Source of the DNA: Halobacillus kuroshimensis DSM 18393
GTDB taxonomy: Bacteria; Bacillota; Bacilli; Bacillales; Halobacillaceae
NCBI RefSeq assembly: GCF_000425705.1
Contig: NZ_AUDY01000009.1
Location: 372,001 to 436,000, forward strand
DNA: 64,000 nt
Direction: 5' to 3'
Position 1 is the stretch's first letter. Each line of letters starts with the position of its first letter. The notes under the pieces were generated by a model. The model made no database searches and was not told where the DNA came from. It saw only the letters and a list, made by a program, of their open reading frames with translations. Shown piece after piece: positions 8,638 through 16,038 of this stretch. A program made the translations under genes and the position numbers.

Positions 8638-9537
8638 ATGGAATTTATTACAATTCTGCTGCCCATTTTCCTCGTTTTCGGCATTGGTTTTGCAGCTCAG
8701 AAGATTCTGCAGTTTGATACGTCAGCCTTCTCGAAATTAGCGCTTTATATCCTTGTCCCTTTTCTCGTGTTCCAGACTTTTTATGAAGAAACCATTACAT
8801 TCTCCTATGTTTATATTTCCATTTATATGCTCGGGCTTTGTGTAACGATTATTGCTATTGTAACCATTTTATCAAAAGTCAGAGGATACTCGGAGAAAGA
8901 AAGATGTGGGTTGGTGCTATCCTGTGCATTTACGAACAATGGAAACTACGGAACTCCGTTGGTTTTATTTTTATTCGGAACTACAGGGATGGATACAGCT
9001 ATTGTCCTCATGGTTCTCCAACAGCTGCTTATGAGTACTTTAGGAGTTTATTATGCAGCTAAAGGGGGAGAGGGTGGAAGTGGTGTGAAAGACGCACTCC
9101 GTTCCGTCCGCCGTATGCCAATGGTTTATGGGGCGTTGATCGGATATCTCTTTCAGACCTTTGACCTCAGCATCGGTGGACTGGAGGGTGGGGTGGATTT
9201 AATTGCAGGTGCGGCCATCCCTTTAATCATGCTGACTTTAGGAATGCAGCTGGCCAATATAAAAGTGACAGGCTTGGAATATCGAAAAGTATCAACAGCT
9301 CTAATTATCAAGCTTATCGCAGCTCCAGCTATTGCAGCTGTCATCGTATGGGGATTGCCTGTTGATCCTTTAATGAAACAGATCATGATCATTATGGCCG
9401 CTACTCCTACCGCTGCCAATACAACGATGTACGCCATTCAATTCCAGACCGAGCCACAAACGGTTACAAGTTCAACTCTTTTTACAACCCTTATCAGCAT
9501 TCTTACGATTCCTGTAGTTATATATTTGGTCACTTAA
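8638..9537 (+). CDS. AEC (auxin efflux carrier) family permease, candidate sulfolactate exporter
   Basis: About 299 residues with some ten hydrophobic segments in two halves. The central stretch SCAFTNNGNYGTPL and the repeated AATPTAANTTMYA segment are typical of AEC/malonate-transporter-like permeases, which carry carboxylates and other small organic anions. The start at ATG 8638 has TAGGAG 7 bp upstream; ATG 8635 is equivalent, while the ATG at 8596 lies inside the preceding hairpin and is rejected. As last gene of the operon it is a good candidate for exporting sulfolactate, a role filled by TauE- or MFS-like proteins in other sulfoglycolytic operons. This role is inference. Confidence 0.82.
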   Translation: MEFITILLPIFLVFGIGFAAQKILQFDTSAFSKLALYILVPFLVFQTFYEETITFSYVYISIYMLGLCVTIIAIVTILSKVRGYSEKERCGLVLSCAFTNNGNYGTPLVLFLFGTTGMDTAIVLMVLQQLLMSTLGVYYAAKGGEGGSGVKDALRSVRRMPMVYGALIGYLFQTFDLSIGGLEGGVDLIAGAAIPLIMLTLGMQLANIKVTGLEYRKVSTALIIKLIAAPAIAAVIVWGLPVDPLMKQIMIIMAATPTAANTTMYAIQFQTEPQTVTSSTLFTTLISILTIPVVIYLVT

Positions 9538-9596
9538 CATCCTCAAATAATGATAAGTTTATACGTAGTCGTTCCTTTCTAATGGATATTTACATG

Positions 9597-9623
9597 TTGA
9601 CAGAAAATTGTAAAAGATATAAT
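9597..9623 (+). promoter_or_regulatory. Sigma-A promoter of the small RNA
   Basis: TTGACA at 9597-9602 and TATAAT at 9618-9623 are both perfect consensus hexamers with a 15-bp spacer. Transcription would start near 9630, just before a strongly structured segment, and about 210 bases before the next coding start. Confidence 0.7.
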
Positions 9624-9629
9624 CTTAGA

Positions 9630-9788
9630 AATAGAAAGCAGACCTTAAAAAAGGTATCCCCTTTTCCGTTCGGTCTGCCATGAACGTTGTAGCAATACCA
9701 AACTGTTAAAACTGCCCCATCTCCATGATCCGGAGACCATCCGCAGTTTAAAGCCAGTTTTCCTTTATGGGGAAGACTGGCTTTTTTT
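9630..9788 (+). ncRNA. Candidate small non-coding RNA with C-rich segments
   Basis: A segment of about 160 nt runs from a consensus promoter to an intrinsic terminator and contains no ORF. It opens with a helix GCAGACC (9638-9644) pairing with GGTCTGC and enclosing the C-rich stretch TATCCCCTTTTCC. A second C-rich stretch, ACTGCCCCATCTCC, lies further on. Such CCCC segments in Bacillota small RNAs often pair with Shine-Dalgarno sequences (as in RsaE/RoxS and FsrA). It ends about 50 bases before glaH and could instead be a leader or attenuator for that gene. No known family was recognised. Confidence 0.55.
9752..9788 (+). terminator. Intrinsic terminator of the small RNA
   Basis: AGCCAGTTTTCC pairs with GGGGAAGACTGGCT across a TTTAT loop and is followed by seven T residues at 9782-9788. 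It is a strong plus-strand terminator. Confidence 0.85.
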
Positions 9789-9841
9789 CATATCCAGGCC
9801 TGGATGGAAAACCTACTCTATTATAAAAAAGGGGAATGTTT

Positions 9842-10777
9842 ATGTGTGCTGTAGACGTTAGAAAAGAACAAATGCCGGTTTTTTCAGGAAACGGATATAC
9901 GATCCGCCCTCATGAAAAGCATGAACGTTTGTATACGATTGAATTGGATACAGAGGCGGTTCGGAAGTTTTTAGAGGACGTGAAAGATATCAGTGATGAA
10001 CAGCTGGAGTATATTCCTTACCAGCGGCTGTTGACGGCTCAAGCTTTAGTAAACGTGTTGGATGAAGATTTCCAAAAGCATGTGACGTCTATTCTGAATG
10101 ACAGAAGATCCGGCGGTTTTACCACAGGTGTTCAGGGAACGACGATGGATACTCAGGATTATGTGAAATTTTCAACTGCGTTTTCGCACCTGGCAGGTAT
10201 TCCGAATTTTGATGCGATGTCGAAAAAATATTACGCTCGTTTTTCTGTCCAACATACGGATGACAGTGATTCCTACCTGCGACAGGCTTACCGGAGGTTT
10301 ACCCTTCATACGGATGGGACGTATGTGGATGAGCCGACAGACTGGCTGCTCATGATGAAAATGGAAGAGGAAAATGCTTCGGGCGGTAATTCCCGCCTTC
10401 TTCATCTGGATGAATGGGAGGACCTGGACTATTACAGCCGTCATGCGCTGGCCGACTACCCGTTTACGTACAAAGCCCCAGCGAGTAAAAATGTTAGTGA
10501 AGAAGTGCAGCGGCAGACGTTTTATACGTGGAACAATGAGCCGTGCATCTGCTTTATTGACCAATTCGTCTATCCAGAAACGATCACACAGGCACAGTAT
10601 TTAAAAGATCTATCCCATTCAATGGAGAACTCGGAAAACTTAGTGGAGCTTGAACTTCCAACAGGAGATCTGGTGATGCTGAACAACCGCTTCTGGCTGC
10701 ACGGACGCGGAGCTTTTGAGAAGAATACCGATCTCCACAGAGAGCTTCTCCGACAGCGGGGACGATTTTTCAAGTAA
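9842..10777 (+). CDS. glaH: Glutarate 2-hydroxylase (CsiD/GlaH family, Fe(II)/2-oxoglutarate dioxygenase)
   Basis: The 311-residue protein matches the CsiD family. It hydroxylates glutarate to L-2-hydroxyglutarate using O2 and 2-oxoglutarate. The iron triad is H156-x-D158 (TLHTDGT) and H287 (NNRFWLHGRG), with arginines near the C-terminus available for the co-substrate. I start at ATG 9842, 7 bp after the AAAAAAGGGGA site; an ATG at 9836 abuts that site. The partner oxidase LhgO is the next gene, 18 bp downstream, as in the E. coli csiD-lhgO operon for lysine/glutarate breakdown. This pair returns glutarate to 2-oxoglutarate. Confidence 0.93.
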   Translation: MCAVDVRKEQMPVFSGNGYTIRPHEKHERLYTIELDTEAVRKFLEDVKDISDEQLEYIPYQRLLTAQALVNVLDEDFQKHVTSILNDRRSGGFTTGVQGTTMDTQDYVKFSTAFSHLAGIPNFDAMSKKYYARFSVQHTDDSDSYLRQAYRRFTLHTDGTYVDEPTDWLLMMKMEEENASGGNSRLLHLDEWEDLDYYSRHALADYPFTYKAPASKNVSEEVQRQTFYTWNNEPCICFIDQFVYPETITQAQYLKDLSHSMENSENLVELELPTGDLVMLNNRFWLHGRGAFEKNTDLHRELLRQRGRFFK

Positions 10778-10795
10778 AAGGCAGGGGGCTTCTAT

Positions 10796-12007
10796 ATGTA
10801 TGATTATGTGATTATCGGGGCTGGTATTGTCGGGCTCTCGACAGCGTACGCATTACGAAACAAGGAACCGCACGCTTCTATCGCGGTTGTGGAAAAAGAA
10901 ACGGAAATTGCGGCTCATCAAACTGGCCGGAACAGCGGAGTGATCCATTCAGGTGTGTATTATAAGCCCGGCAGTCTCAAAGCTAGAATGGCTGTTCAAG
11001 GCAGAAATTCCATGGTGAAGTTCTGCGAGGAGCATGAGATTCCCCACGACGTCTGTGGGAAAGTGCTTGTGGCCACAGAGCCCGAGGAACTGCCGCGGAT
11101 GGAAGCTCTATATGAACGGGTGGGGCAGAATGGGCTGCATGTGACAAGACTTTCGCAGGAGGAGCTTCATGATGTAGAGCCTCATGTGCATGGGCTGTCT
11201 GGATTGAAGGTGCCGACGACAGGCATTGTCGACTATAAAGAGGTCAGCCGGAAGCTTATGGAACAATTGAAAAAAGGAGGAGCCGATGTTTTTCTCGGTT
11301 CTCCTGTCCAGGATATTGTAGAAAAAAAGGATGAGGTTATCATCGAGACACCCGGACGTACCATTCATTCCCGGTATATGGTCAACTGTGCGGGGCTGTT
11401 CAGTGATCGGATGACAGCGATGAGCGGCATTCATACGGATGTGAAGATTGTCCCGTTCCGCGGGGAATATTTTGAGTTGGTGCCGGAAAAACGTCACCTC
11501 GTCAAAGGCTTAATCTATCCGATTCCCAACCCGGACTTCCCTTTCTTAGGGGTTCATTTAACGAAAATGATGGATGGGGGCGTTCATGCCGGACCGAATG
11601 CGGTGCTGAGTCTTAAACGGGAAGGTTATCGCAAAGTGGACATGGACTGGAAGGACATGAAAGAGGTTTTAACGTTCCCTGGTTTTTGGAAGCTTGCAGG
11701 AGCCAATATGAAGGAGGGGATGAAAGAGATGGTCCGCTCCTTCTATAAGGAAAGCTTTGTGAAGAGCCTGCAGCGTCTCGTTCCCGAAATCAACGCGGAA
11801 GATATTGTACCGACGGATGCCGGTGTACGCGCACAGGCGATGTTGAAAAATGGAAAGCTCGTGGACGATTTTTATATTATTCCAGGGAAACGGACGGTTC
11901 ACGTATGCAACGCCCCTTCCCCGGCAGCTACTGCTTCGTTGGAAATCGGGAAGGAAATTGCTGAAAAACTGCCCGGGCTGGGAAGGGAACGTGTTTCGAT
12001 AAGCTGA
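10796..12007 (+). CDS. lhgO: L-2-hydroxyglutarate oxidase (LhgO)
   Basis: This FAD-dependent oxidoreductase of 403 residues carries the dinucleotide-binding motif GAGIVGLSTAY at residues 8-18 and the family segment HQTGRNSGVIHSGVYYKPGS. It oxidises L-2-hydroxyglutarate made by the preceding GlaH to 2-oxoglutarate, passing electrons to the quinone pool. The start ATG 10796 follows GGCAGGGGGC. The two genes form a short operon closed by a strong terminator at 12105-12143. Confidence 0.92.
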   Translation: MYDYVIIGAGIVGLSTAYALRNKEPHASIAVVEKETEIAAHQTGRNSGVIHSGVYYKPGSLKARMAVQGRNSMVKFCEEHEIPHDVCGKVLVATEPEELPRMEALYERVGQNGLHVTRLSQEELHDVEPHVHGLSGLKVPTTGIVDYKEVSRKLMEQLKKGGADVFLGSPVQDIVEKKDEVIIETPGRTIHSRYMVNCAGLFSDRMTAMSGIHTDVKIVPFRGEYFELVPEKRHLVKGLIYPIPNPDFPFLGVHLTKMMDGGVHAGPNAVLSLKREGYRKVDMDWKDMKEVLTFPGFWKLAGANMKEGMKEMVRSFYKESFVKSLQRLVPEINAEDIVPTDAGVRAQAMLKNGKLVDDFYIIPGKRTVHVCNAPSPAATASLEIGKEIAEKLPGLGRERVSIS

Positions 12008-12104
12008 GTAAAGAAACCTCGTTAATAGTGTTTATCCGTTCTTTGGAATGATTTCCGGTGCAGTCGTCTCTAAGGAAAGCGGAGGTCGTGCACGATCCAA
12101 TAAA

Positions 12105-12143
12105 AAAACCCCGTACAATGATTCAATCATTGTACGGGGTTTT
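12105..12143. terminator. Bidirectional terminator
   Basis: A perfect long hairpin (AAAACCCCGTACAATGA and its complement) with A and T tracts at its two ends lies between convergent lhgO and the DUF3870 gene, and can serve both. The 97 bp between lhgO and the hairpin show nothing recognisable. Confidence 0.9.
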
Positions 12144-12156
12144 ACATACTAAACCA

Positions 12157-12462
12157 TTATTGATGGAGAAGGTACTGCTTATGTGCGTCTTTAAGGGAGG
12201 CTTCGAGAGCGTTCCCTGCTTTACCCAGATATCCTGTTTTTAATTCAGCTGCAGGCTCTTCCACACCGTCCTGTAAACTGTAGCCTTTCAGTAACGCTTT
12301 GACGAAACTTCGTCCGTGTTCTGTAGCAAGTGTACAGGAAGCATCGACGATGACGCCATACTTTCTGTCCACTTCAAGCGTCAGTGTTAAAGATTCCGAG
12401 ATATGATTGGCGGCCATCCCTGCTGGGAGTTTGGCGTGGCCGGCTACGAAAATCGTTTTCAT
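12157..12462 (-). CDS. DUF3870 domain protein
   Basis: A small protein of 101 residues matching the DUF3870 family (KTIFVAGHAKLP at the N-terminus, central CTLATEHGRSFV). Its function is unknown. The start at 12462 has a good AAGGAGG site; an upstream in-frame ATG at 12498 lies within the preceding gene. It follows the dctB-like gene by 13 bp on the same strand, so the two are probably cotranscribed, linking it loosely to dicarboxylate sensing or glutarate metabolism. Confidence 0.8.
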   Translation of the reverse strand: MKTIFVAGHAKLPAGMAANHISESLTLTLEVDRKYGVIVDASCTLATEHGRSFVKALLKGYSLQDGVEEPAAELKTGYLGKAGNALEASLKDAHKQYLLHQ

Positions 12463-12475
12463 TTGTACGCCTCCT

Positions 12476-13525
12476 TCACTGGTCGGTGATTTGATCAAGT
12501 TCCTGCATCAATTCTCTGCCCACGAATGCTTCTGTTTCTATGTAGACGGGTTCGAGCGCCTGCCGCCATATGTTCTGCTGCTCTTGATTTAAATAATGGA
12601 TGCTGATCGAGTCGGTGCGCTTTAATTCCCTGAGGTGGGCATCGTTCGTTTCAATAGAATGGCGGCGGATCCATTCCGTTGCATCCTCCATGGATGTTTC
12701 AATGATTTCTTGTTGTTCGTCGGACAGGTTCTTCCAGAAGGTTTCATTTGTAAGGACGATGTAGCCGAGATAGCCATGGTTGCTGATGGTTAAGTGATCT
12801 TGTGTCTCGTAGAGCTTTTTCGTATAAATGTTGGACGTGGTATTTTCCTGGCCATTGATAAATTCAACATGCAGGTTTTCGTAGGTTTTATTAAAGGGCA
12901 GCAGACTTGTACTTGCGTCCAGGGCTTGAAACTGCCTTTCGATCACCGGACTCGGCATTCTGCGGAAATGCATCCGTTCAAAATCGCTCGGATGAAGGAG
13001 AGACTCACTGGTACTCGTCATTTGTTTGAAGCCGTTATACCAGAATCCCATTCCTCTCATATCTGATTTGTTCAATTCAGCAAGCAGCGTCCGCCCGATT
13101 GTACCCTCATAAGCTTTTCTAACTTCTTCATAGGAAGAGAAAGCATAAGGGAGGTCCAGAATTTGAAAACCGGGATACTCTGAAGTGAGCTTAGACGTAG
13201 CAGGAGCAATCATCTGTACACGGTTTTCTTTGAGAGCCTGCTGTTCGTCCTGATCGTTATACAACGCCCCATTGGCATAGATTTCTACTGACACGGTGCC
13301 ATTTGTACGTGCTTCCACGAGCTCCGCAAACTTACGCGCGGCCAAACCTTTTGGTGTGTGTTCAGACGTGACATGGCTGAATTTGATGACGACCTGATCT
13401 TCCAGGCCTTCCTGTTCATCATCATATTCCAGCGTTTGTACGGTATCTTTGAGGTCAAAACCGAAAACGAAAGCCGCCAGCACTCCGCTGCATATAAAGA
13501 GAGAAATGAGTGCGAACGTTCTCAA
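12476..13525 (-). CDS. dctB: TRAP-type (DctP family) solute-binding protein, probable co-sensor DctB
   Basis: A DctP-family periplasmic-type binding protein of about 349 residues. The N-terminus is a signal or anchor segment (RTFALISLFICSGVLAAF) without a lipobox Cys, and the body has the family pattern KFSHVTSEHTPKG...FAELVE. I choose TTG 13525, 8 bp after AGAGGAG; GTG 13534 abuts that site, and longer starts would run into the oppositely oriented kinase gene. No DctQ/DctM membrane genes adjoin it. It is divergent from a DctS/DctR-like pair. In Bacillus subtilis the DctB binding protein acts as co-sensor of DctS, which is the likely role here. Confidence 0.8.
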   Translation of the reverse strand: MRTFALISLFICSGVLAAFVFGFDLKDTVQTLEYDDEQEGLEDQVVIKFSHVTSEHTPKGLAARKFAELVEARTNGTVSVEIYANGALYNDQDEQQALKENRVQMIAPATSKLTSEYPGFQILDLPYAFSSYEEVRKAYEGTIGRTLLAELNKSDMRGMGFWYNGFKQMTSTSESLLHPSDFERMHFRRMPSPVIERQFQALDASTSLLPFNKTYENLHVEFINGQENTTSNIYTKKLYETQDHLTISNHGYLGYIVLTNETFWKNLSDEQQEIIETSMEDATEWIRRHSIETNDAHLRELKRTDSISIHYLNQEQQNIWRQALEPVYIETEAFVGRELMQELDQITDQ

Positions 13526-13539
13526 TGACAGCACTCCTC

Positions 13540-13553
13540 TGAAATCGTTTACA
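13540..13553. promoter_or_regulatory. cre box (CcpA site) between dctB and dctS
   Basis: TGAAATCGTTTACA matches all defined positions of the core cre consensus (TGWAANCGNWWNCA), although both outer bases are C instead of A/T. It lies in the divergent region, just upstream of the dctB ribosome binding site, and would put sensing under carbon catabolite control. Confidence 0.65.
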
Positions 13554-13619
13554 CAAGTGTACCATAATTTGTGTGGAAGATGATACACTGGAAGAACAAA
13601 AGGGGAAAGGAGCAGATTC

Positions 13620-15242
13620 ATGTCATTGAAACGCATGCCGATTCGCTGGAAGATTACCATTCTATCGTTTGGTATGGTCCTTTTCTCATTATTGATCGGT
13701 GGAATTCTCATTGTCGGTCATACGGTCGAAACAAAAGAAGAAGAACTGGGAGAACGGGCGCTGTTGACCGGACAGACCATCGCAAGCCTTCCTGAAATTC
13801 AGAGCCATCTCAAAGAACCCAGGGGCTGGGAGAACATTCAACCTCTGGTCGAACAGATGCGTACCGTCTACCAGTCGAACTACATCGTTGTTTTGAACAT
13901 GAACCGGATCCGCTACTCGCACCCTGTCGAGGAAAATCTGGGCACGTTGTCTTCCGGAAGAGATGAAGGACCGGCCTTTGCTGAGCACAGTTATACCTCC
14001 AAAGCGAAAGGAGAATCGGGGACAGCCGTGCGCGGGTTTGTCCCTGTAATGGATGAGAACCATGAGCAGATCGGTGTCGTGATTGTCGGTGAAATCCTTC
14101 CCTCCATGAGAGCAGTCATATGGGAAATGAAAAACGAAATAGGCCTTGTTCTTCTTCTCACCTCTTTATTCGGGATGGCCGGATCCTGGCTGCTTGCGCG
14201 TCATTTAAAGGAGCAGATGTTTGCTTTGGAGCCTCACGAAATTGTTCAGCTTTATGAAGAACGGACGGCAGCCTTCGAAGCCATGAATGAAGGAATCGTG
14301 ACTGTGGATACGGCTGGAAAAGTGACATTAATCAACCAAAGGGCAAGGTCCCTGCTGGATGTTACGGGCTCACCGACAGGGCATTCTATACATACTATCG
14401 TCCCTGGTCTGAAACTCGGCCATGTCCTTGCTGGTGGAGAGCCTGTGTTGAATCGTGAGATCCGTGCAGGGATGAAGCTTCTTCTTGCTACGTGTATTCC
14501 GATCAAAGTAGAGGATCGATATGAAGGAGCCGTTTTGATCTTTCAGGATCGGACCGAGGTGACACGGCTCGCTGAAGAACTGACAGGAGTGAAAGCTTTT
14601 GTTGATGCCCTGCGGGTACAAAACCACGAGCATCGCAATAAGCTTCATACTATCGCCGGTATGATTCAGCTGGAACAGAACGATGCAGCCCTGCAGTATG
14701 TATTTGACACATCAGAAAAACAGGAGAAGCTGTCACGTTCCCTTCTGGCCACCTTCCAGGATTACAGCATCGCCGGCCTCCTTCTGAGTAAAATTGCCAG
14801 AGGAAAGGAATTAGGGATTGATGTTTCTGTAGAGGAAGAAAGCGGATTGATGGTATTTCCCCCGCTCTGGGACCATCATGACCTGGTGCTTATATTGGGA
14901 AATCTGATTGAAAATGCCTTTCACTCCTTTGAAGGGATCCAACAGGATGAAAAAACGATCCGGGTTACAGTTATACAGGACGACGAAACGTGCTCCATCA
15001 TCGTTGAAGATAACGGGATGGGGATGAGCCCTTCGGTCAGCCGGCAGATGTATAAAAAAGGCTTTTCCACGAAGGGAGATCATGGGTCCGGCATTGGGTT
15101 GTATCTTGTCAAAAACCTCGTGGATCAAGCCATAGGAAAAATAACCGTGAAATCTGCGGAGGGACAGGGAACAACCATCATCATTGATGTACCACTTATC
15201 ATCGAGGAGGGACAGGATGAGCAGACAGTTAGAAACGCTTGA
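13620..15242 (+). CDS. dctS: Sensor histidine kinase, CitA/DcuS/DctS type
   Basis: The 540-residue protein has a first membrane helix at about 12-32, an extracytoplasmic sensor domain, a second helix at about 174-194, a PAS domain near 215-310 and a kinase core. The dimerisation box reads RVQNHEHRNKLHTI with phospho-acceptor H336, the form found in the CitA/DcuS family. N, G1 and G2 boxes are present (LGNLIENAF, DNGMGM, GSGIGLYLVK). It should sense a di- or tricarboxylate, perhaps with the divergently encoded DctB. AAAGGAG precedes the ATG. It overlaps the response regulator gene by 26 bp. Confidence 0.9.
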   Translation: MSLKRMPIRWKITILSFGMVLFSLLIGGILIVGHTVETKEEELGERALLTGQTIASLPEIQSHLKEPRGWENIQPLVEQMRTVYQSNYIVVLNMNRIRYSHPVEENLGTLSSGRDEGPAFAEHSYTSKAKGESGTAVRGFVPVMDENHEQIGVVIVGEILPSMRAVIWEMKNEIGLVLLLTSLFGMAGSWLLARHLKEQMFALEPHEIVQLYEERTAAFEAMNEGIVTVDTAGKVTLINQRARSLLDVTGSPTGHSIHTIVPGLKLGHVLAGGEPVLNREIRAGMKLLLATCIPIKVEDRYEGAVLIFQDRTEVTRLAEELTGVKAFVDALRVQNHEHRNKLHTIAGMIQLEQNDAALQYVFDTSEKQEKLSRSLLATFQDYSIAGLLLSKIARGKELGIDVSVEEESGLMVFPPLWDHHDLVLILGNLIENAFHSFEGIQQDEKTIRVTVIQDDETCSIIVEDNGMGMSPSVSRQMYKKGFSTKGDHGSGIGLYLVKNLVDQAIGKITVKSAEGQGTTIIIDVPLIIEEGQDEQTVRNA

Positions 15243-15906
15243 AGTTCTTTTGATCGAAGATGATCCAATGGTTCAGGAAGTCAACCGGCAGTTCATTGAA
15301 AAGGTGCCACCTTACAAGGTGCAGGCCATTGCTTCCAATGGAAAAGAGGGTGTTGCACTTGCCTCCCGACATAACCCTCAGCTGATTGTCATCGATGTGT
15401 ACATGCCTGAATTGGATGGAGTAGAGACATTGAAAGAACTCCGTGCGAACGGTGTTCAAGCGGATGTGATTGCTATTACGGCTTCAAAAGAGAAAGAAAC
15501 CATTCGGACGATGTATCAGTACGGAGTGATTGACTACATCATCAAGCCGTTCAAATTTGAACGGCTGCAGCACGCACTGGAAAAGTACAGAACCTACCGG
15601 ACGGCTGTGATTGGAAATGGAGAGCTCAGTCAGACCCAGCTGGATGAGCTGTTTGGATCGACAGTCCCAGCAGAAAATAAGGTGCTTCCTAAGGGATTGA
15701 ATGAGCAGACACTGAAACAGGTGGTCCATGTATTGAAATCCTCGACGCACCCACTGTCGGCGGAGGAAGCGGCTGAAGCGATCGGGGCAGCCCGTGTCAC
15801 GGCAAGGAGGTATCTGGAATATCTTCAGAAAGAAGGATCGGTCGTCATTGATATTCAATATGGAACGGTAGGCCGTCCGGTGAACCGCTACCGGATAAAA
15901 CCTTGA
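15217..15906 (+). CDS. dctR: Response regulator, CitB/DcuR/DctR type
   Basis: A receiver domain with acidic pocket D15/D16, phospho-acceptor D60 (IVIDVYMPELDG) and K110 (IIKPF) is followed by a C-terminal winged helix-turn-helix (LSAEEAAEAIGAARVTARRYLEYL) in a 229-residue protein, the layout of CitB/DcuR regulators. ATG 15217 lies behind GAGGAGGG within the end of the kinase gene, so the pair is translationally coupled. The likely target is the TAXI-TRAP operon directly downstream, whose promoter region carries a large inverted repeat. Confidence 0.9.
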   Translation: MSRQLETLEVLLIEDDPMVQEVNRQFIEKVPPYKVQAIASNGKEGVALASRHNPQLIVIDVYMPELDGVETLKELRANGVQADVIAITASKEKETIRTMYQYGVIDYIIKPFKFERLQHALEKYRTYRTAVIGNGELSQTQLDELFGSTVPAENKVLPKGLNEQTLKQVVHVLKSSTHPLSAEEAAEAIGAARVTARRYLEYLQKEGSVVIDIQYGTVGRPVNRYRIKP

Positions 15907-15908
15907 CT

Positions 15909-15936
15909 CTCTCCTCGTATGCAGGGGAGTTTTTTT
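15909..15936 (+). terminator. Intrinsic terminator after dctR
   Basis: CTCCTC pairs with GGGGAG across a short loop and is followed by seven T residues. It ends the two-component operon before the TRAP operon promoter. Confidence 0.75.
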
Positions 15937-15968
15937 ATGAACAAAAAGACCAAAATGTTCATTATGTC

Positions 15969-16022
15969 CGTAATATTCTCAATCTAATTTGTAAGCGTTA
16001 TCATTATTTTTAGAATATTACG
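15969..16022. promoter_or_regulatory. 11-bp inverted repeat upstream of the TAXI-TRAP operon
   Basis: CGTAATATTCT at 15969-15979 is an exact inverted copy of AGAATATTACG at 16012-16022, separated by 32 bp that contain a perfect cre box. The arrangement suggests paired sites for an activator such as the DctR-like regulator encoded just upstream. No other candidate regulator is adjacent. Confidence 0.5.
15989..16004. promoter_or_regulatory. cre box (CcpA site), TAXI-TRAP operon
   Basis: TTGTAAGCGTTATCAT matches all 16 positions of the full cre consensus. It lies 35 bp before the TAXI binding-protein start, inside the inverted repeat, so the transporter is very likely repressed by CcpA when preferred sugars are present. 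Confidence 0.8.
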
Positions 16023-16038
16023 AATTGGAGGCAATTCT

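Noticed and set aside
12058-12243. 61-residue ORF after lhgO
   Set aside because: It runs through the bidirectional terminator and overlaps the DUF3870 gene on the other strand.
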